The translations under genes and the position numbers were made by a program. A DNA stretch of 9,133 bases from Sulfurimonas sp. (GTDB taxonomy: Bacteria > Campylobacterota > Campylobacteria > Campylobacterales > Sulfurimonadaceae), in the NCBI GenBank assembly GCA_027056465.1, contig JALUKS010000130.1, forward strand, positions 1 through 9,133. The letters are read 5' to 3'. Below are positions 6,452 through 9,133 of the stretch, piece after piece (within the stretch, counting starts at the first letter, position 1; each line of letters opens with the position of its first letter). A model generated the notes under the pieces. The model worked only from the letters and a program-made list of their open reading frames with translations. It had not been told where the DNA came from and ran no database searches.

Positions 6452-8266
6452 ATGAATATTAAAGATAAAAGTATAGAAGAGTTAGAAGTAATATGTCAAG
6501 ATATACGCCAAGAGATTCTTCGCGTAGTGAGTAAAAATGGTGGACACCTTAGCTCAACTCTGGGAGCAACTGAGCTTATCGTAGCGATGCACAAGGTGTT
6601 TGATAGTAAAAAAGACCCATTTATATTTGATGTAAGTCATCAATCTTATGCACATAAACTCTTGACAGATAGATGGGATGCGTTTGATACTCTGCGTCAG
6701 TTTAATGGTCTTAGTGGCTATACCAAACCGAGTGAGAGTGAGGATGACTATTTTGTAGCTGGGCATAGCTCAACTTCTATATCTTTAGGTGTAGGTGCTG
6801 CAAAAGCTATAGCACTTAAAGGCGAGCAGGAGAGTCGTATTCCTGTTGTAATGATTGGCGATGGCTCTATGACGGCTGGTATGGTCTATGAAGCACTTAA
6901 TGAACTTGGCGATAGAAAATATCCGATGGTTATTATCTTAAATGATAACGAGATGAGTATAGCAAAACCAATCGGTGCGCTTTCGCGCATTCTCTCCTCT
7001 GCTATGGCGAGTCCATTTTATCAGCGTTTTAAAAAATCTACAGAGTCTTTTGTGGATAACTTCGGAGATGGTGCTCGTTATATAGCCAAACGTATGGAAG
7101 ATGGCTTGAAGCTTATCACTCCTGGTATTTTGTTTGAAGAGATGGGTATCAACTATATAGGTCCTGTTGATGGGCATAACTTAGCACAGTTGATAGAGAT
7201 TTTCGAGACAGCAAAAAAACTTAATCGTCCTGTTCTTATTCATGCCCAGACCACTAAAGGTAAAGGGTATGAGATAGCAGAGGGGAAGGAGGAGAAGTGG
7301 CATGGTGTAGGACCTTTTGACTTGAGTGATGGTTCAAGTATGAAAAAAAGCTCTACAAAAAGTGCGACACAGATATATACAGATGCACTTCTACATCTTT
7401 GTGAGGAAAATGACAAGATAGTCGGTGTCACTGCTGCCATGCCGAGTGGTACAGGTATGAGTGCTTTGATGGAAAAATACCCTAATCGTTTTTGGGATGT
7501 AGCTATCGCTGAACAGCATGCCGTGACAAGTATGTCGGCGATGGCAAAAGAGGGATTTAAGCCTTTTTGTGCGATATATTCTACATTTTTACAGCGTGGT
7601 TTTGATCAAGTCATTCACGATACGTGTATTATGGATTTACCCGTTGTTTTTGCTCTTGATAGGGCTGGAATAGTCGGGGAAGATGGAGAGACACATCAGG
7701 GTGTTTTTGATATATCTTTTTTAAGAGCCATACCAAATATGACCCTCTTTGCTCCTCGTGATGAGAAGAGTTTTCATCAAGCGATGGCGTTTGCAGTGGA
7801 GTATCAGCATCCATGCTCTCTGCGTTATCCTCGTGGCTCATTTATAGAGACAACACTACCAGAATCTATTCCATTTAGATTAGGAAAATCACAACTCCTC
7901 AAATCTACAGAGTCAGATACTCTCTTTATCGGCTATGGTAATGGAGTAGGTCGTGCCTTTGAAACAGCAAAATTTGTAGAGGATGATGTGAGTATCTTAG
8001 ACCTGCGTTTTGTAAAACCACTCGATGGAGAGATGCTTAAAAGTTTAGCATTAAAACATAAAAAATGGTTTCTCTTCTCAGATAGTGCAAAGATGGGTGG
8101 TGTCGGTTCTGCTCTGCTAGAGTTTTTAGCTCAAGAGCAGATTGTAGATATAAAACTTACTAGCTTTGAGTATGAAGATAGATTTATCACTCATGGAAAC
8201 ACAAAGCTTGTAGAGGAGTCTTTAGAGCTTCTTCCTGAGCAACTTGCAAAAAAAGTCACTTCTTAA
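6452..8266 (+). CDS. dxs: 1-deoxy-D-xylulose-5-phosphate synthase
   Basis: Thiamine-diphosphate enzyme that condenses pyruvate and glyceraldehyde 3-phosphate to DXP, the entry step of the MEP isoprenoid pathway and a supplier for thiamine and pyridoxal synthesis. The 604 residues compare with about 620 in E. coli. Motifs in order are GGHLSSTLGATEL (30–42) with the active-site His at 32, DVSHQSYAHKLLTDR (60–74), GHSSTSISLGVGAAKA (104–119), the ThDP/Mg site GDGSMTAGM (136–144) ending with NDNEMSI (164–170), HAQTTKGKGY (264–273), the catalytic Glu in AEQHAVT (353–359), DRAGIVGEDGETHQG (403–417) and RYPRGS (458–463). A Ser/Lys/Thr-rich linker (295–306) separates the first and second domains. The transketolase C-terminal domain occupies about 485–595. 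The ATG is 6 bases after fliH and has only a weak AAAAG upstream. The fliH–dxs linkage is a known Campylobacter/Helicobacter arrangement. Confidence 0.97.
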   Translation: MNIKDKSIEELEVICQDIRQEILRVVSKNGGHLSSTLGATELIVAMHKVFDSKKDPFIFDVSHQSYAHKLLTDRWDAFDTLRQFNGLSGYTKPSESEDDYFVAGHSSTSISLGVGAAKAIALKGEQESRIPVVMIGDGSMTAGMVYEALNELGDRKYPMVIILNDNEMSIAKPIGALSRILSSAMASPFYQRFKKSTESFVDNFGDGARYIAKRMEDGLKLITPGILFEEMGINYIGPVDGHNLAQLIEIFETAKKLNRPVLIHAQTTKGKGYEIAEGKEEKWHGVGPFDLSDGSSMKKSSTKSATQIYTDALLHLCEENDKIVGVTAAMPSGTGMSALMEKYPNRFWDVAIAEQHAVTSMSAMAKEGFKPFCAIYSTFLQRGFDQVIHDTCIMDLPVVFALDRAGIVGEDGETHQGVFDISFLRAIPNMTLFAPRDEKSFHQAMAFAVEYQHPCSLRYPRGSFIETTLPESIPFRLGKSQLLKSTESDTLFIGYGNGVGRAFETAKFVEDDVSILDLRFVKPLDGEMLKSLALKHKKWFLFSDSAKMGGVGSALLEFLAQEQIVDIKLTSFEYEDRFITHGNTKLVEESLELLPEQLAKKVTS

Positions 8267-8275
8267 AGTTCTATT

Positions 8276-9133
8276 TTGAGTCAACTAAGTAAATATACAC
8301 CTCTTTTAGATGGTGAGAGTCCAGAAGCTAAACGCGAAGAAATTTTAGACTATTTTTTAAATACTTTTGAACTTTATGAGAAAGTATTTGAACTGCTTAA
8401 AGATAATAGTGTCTTCTATAAGAAGTCCGAGATTACTCGCCATCCGATGATATTTTACTTTGGACATACTGCAACATTTTTTGTAAATAAACTTATCCTT
8501 ATGAAAATTATTGATAAAAGAATAAATCCTGATTTTGAGTCTATCTTCGCTGTAGGTGTTGATGAAATGGCATGGGATGATATGAGTAGTTCTCATGCTA
8601 TCTGGCCAGAAGTAAGTGCCGTGAGAGAGTATCGTTTACAAGTGAAAAAGCTAGTGAGACAACTTATAGAAGAGCTTCCACTTACTCTCCCTATACAAAA
8701 AGATTCAGCTATGTGGATTATACTCATGGGGATTGAGCATGAGCGAATACATATAGAAACCTCTCTAGTGCTGCATAGACAGATGCCTATAGCGTTTGTT
8801 AAAAAATCTAACTATTTTCCTCCTTGTGAAGAGTTTGGGGAAGCACCTCAAAATAGTATGGTAAGTATCGAAGCTCAAACAGTAGAGCTTGGAGTAGATG
8901 AGAAACATTTACTCTATAGCTGGGATAATGAGTATGGAACTTATAGAGAAGAAATCTCGGCGTTTAGGAGTGCAAAATATCTTGTGAGTAATGCAGAATT
9001 TATGGCGTTTGTGCAAGAGGGTGGCTACACAAAAAAAGAGTTTTGGGATGAAGAGGGCTTAGCATTTTTAAAACTTACTGGTGCTTTACATCCTCCTTTT
9101 TGGGTAGAAAAAGAGAGTGGGTATGGCTATAGA
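8276..9133 (+). CDS. ovoA: 5-histidylcysteine sulfoxide synthase OvoA (3' end missing)
   Basis: Non-haem iron sulfoxide synthase that joins cysteine to the histidine imidazole with O2, the first step of ovothiol synthesis. The 286 visible residues cover the DinB-like N-terminal domain and the start of the formylglycine-generating-enzyme-type domain. RHPMIFYFGHTATFFVNKL (55–73) and FAVGVDEMAWDDM (91–103) are OvoA-type rather than EgtB-type. The metal motif HX3HXE is HERIHIE (H155, H159, E161), and H64 is a candidate third His ligand. The second domain begins near 203, with YLVSNAEFMAFVQEGGY from 235. The C-terminal half, possibly including the SAM-dependent methyltransferase domain found in full-length OvoA, is outside the window. 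The start is inferred as TTG at 8276: the dxs TAA is in the same frame at 8264, only AGT TCT ATT lie between, and the first ATG (8432) would cut into conserved sequence. No ribosome binding site is visible, suggesting coupling to dxs. Confidence 0.9.
   Translation, partial: MSQLSKYTPLLDGESPEAKREEILDYFLNTFELYEKVFELLKDNSVFYKKSEITRHPMIFYFGHTATFFVNKLILMKIIDKRINPDFESIFAVGVDEMAWDDMSSSHAIWPEVSAVREYRLQVKKLVRQLIEELPLTLPIQKDSAMWIILMGIEHERIHIETSLVLHRQMPIAFVKKSNYFPPCEEFGEAPQNSMVSIEAQTVELGVDEKHLLYSWDNEYGTYREEISAFRSAKYLVSNAEFMAFVQEGGYTKKEFWDEEGLAFLKLTGALHPPFWVEKESGYGYR

Larger units (their letters stand above)
2..9133 (+). other. Probable single operon spanning the window
   Basis: Seven genes run on one strand with junctions of −4, +3, +17, +18, −1, +6 and +9 bases. 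No T-tailed hairpin and no gap long enough to hold an ordinary promoter plus leader is seen, so co-transcription from a promoter left of the window is the simplest model. Internal promoters inside coding sequence cannot be excluded. Neither end of the operon is in view. Confidence 0.65.

Noticed and set aside
7571..7580. GCGATATATT, resembling the −10 part of a flagellar sigma-28 promoter.
   Set aside because: It is inside dxs, no matching −35 element was seen upstream, and no gene start lies downstream.
8251..8276. Transcription terminator between dxs and ovoA.
   Set aside because: The 9-base gap and the end of dxs contain short A and T runs but no inverted repeat that could form a stem.
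8357..8596. Minus-strand ORF of 79 codons at the left of ovoA.
   Set aside because: The plus strand here encodes clear OvoA family motifs in a continuous frame from the TTG at 8276, so the minus-strand ORF is a shadow.

Overview
The window is a densely packed, entirely plus-strand gene cluster from an AT-rich bacterium, almost certainly a member of the Campylobacterota (former Epsilonproteobacteria). The gene order HAD-IIA hydrolase – pheA – hisC – fliF – fliG – fliH – dxs is the order I know from Campylobacter jejuni (Cj0315–Cj0321), and the fliF–fliG–fliH–dxs part also occurs in Helicobacter pylori. The last gene, ovoA, is not what follows dxs in those two pathogens. I favour a free-living, Sulfurimonas-like relative, but genus assignment is inference.

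Layout: (1) 2–706, the C-terminal part of a HAD subfamily IIA phosphatase whose start lies before the window. (2) 703–1797, pheA, a bifunctional chorismate mutase/prephenate dehydratase with an ACT domain. (3) 1801–2895, hisC, histidinol-phosphate aminotransferase. (4) 2913–4616 fliF, 4635–5663 fliG and 5663–6445 fliH: the MS ring, the rotor switch/torque protein and the export ATPase regulator. (5) 6452–8266, dxs, the first enzyme of the MEP isoprenoid pathway. (6) 8276–9133, the first 286 codons of ovoA, encoding 5-histidylcysteine sulfoxide synthase of ovothiol biosynthesis. It starts at a TTG codon and runs off the right edge.

All seven genes are on one strand, and their junctions are either 1–4 base overlaps or gaps of at most 18 bases. 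No terminator-like hairpin with a T-tract, tRNA, rRNA, mobile element or CRISPR array was seen, and there is no gene-free stretch over 300 bases. The simplest reading is a single transcription unit, with its promoter upstream of the window, that mixes aromatic amino acid and histidine biosynthesis, the base of the flagellar motor, isoprenoid precursor supply and, here, a thiol antioxidant gene.

Most of the window is conserved core content. I found no clear evidence for an undescribed system. The most notable points are the placement of ovoA directly behind dxs, in the same reading frame and without a visible ribosome binding site; the long-range linkage of metabolic and flagellar genes; and some small sequence structures inside fliF and fliG.
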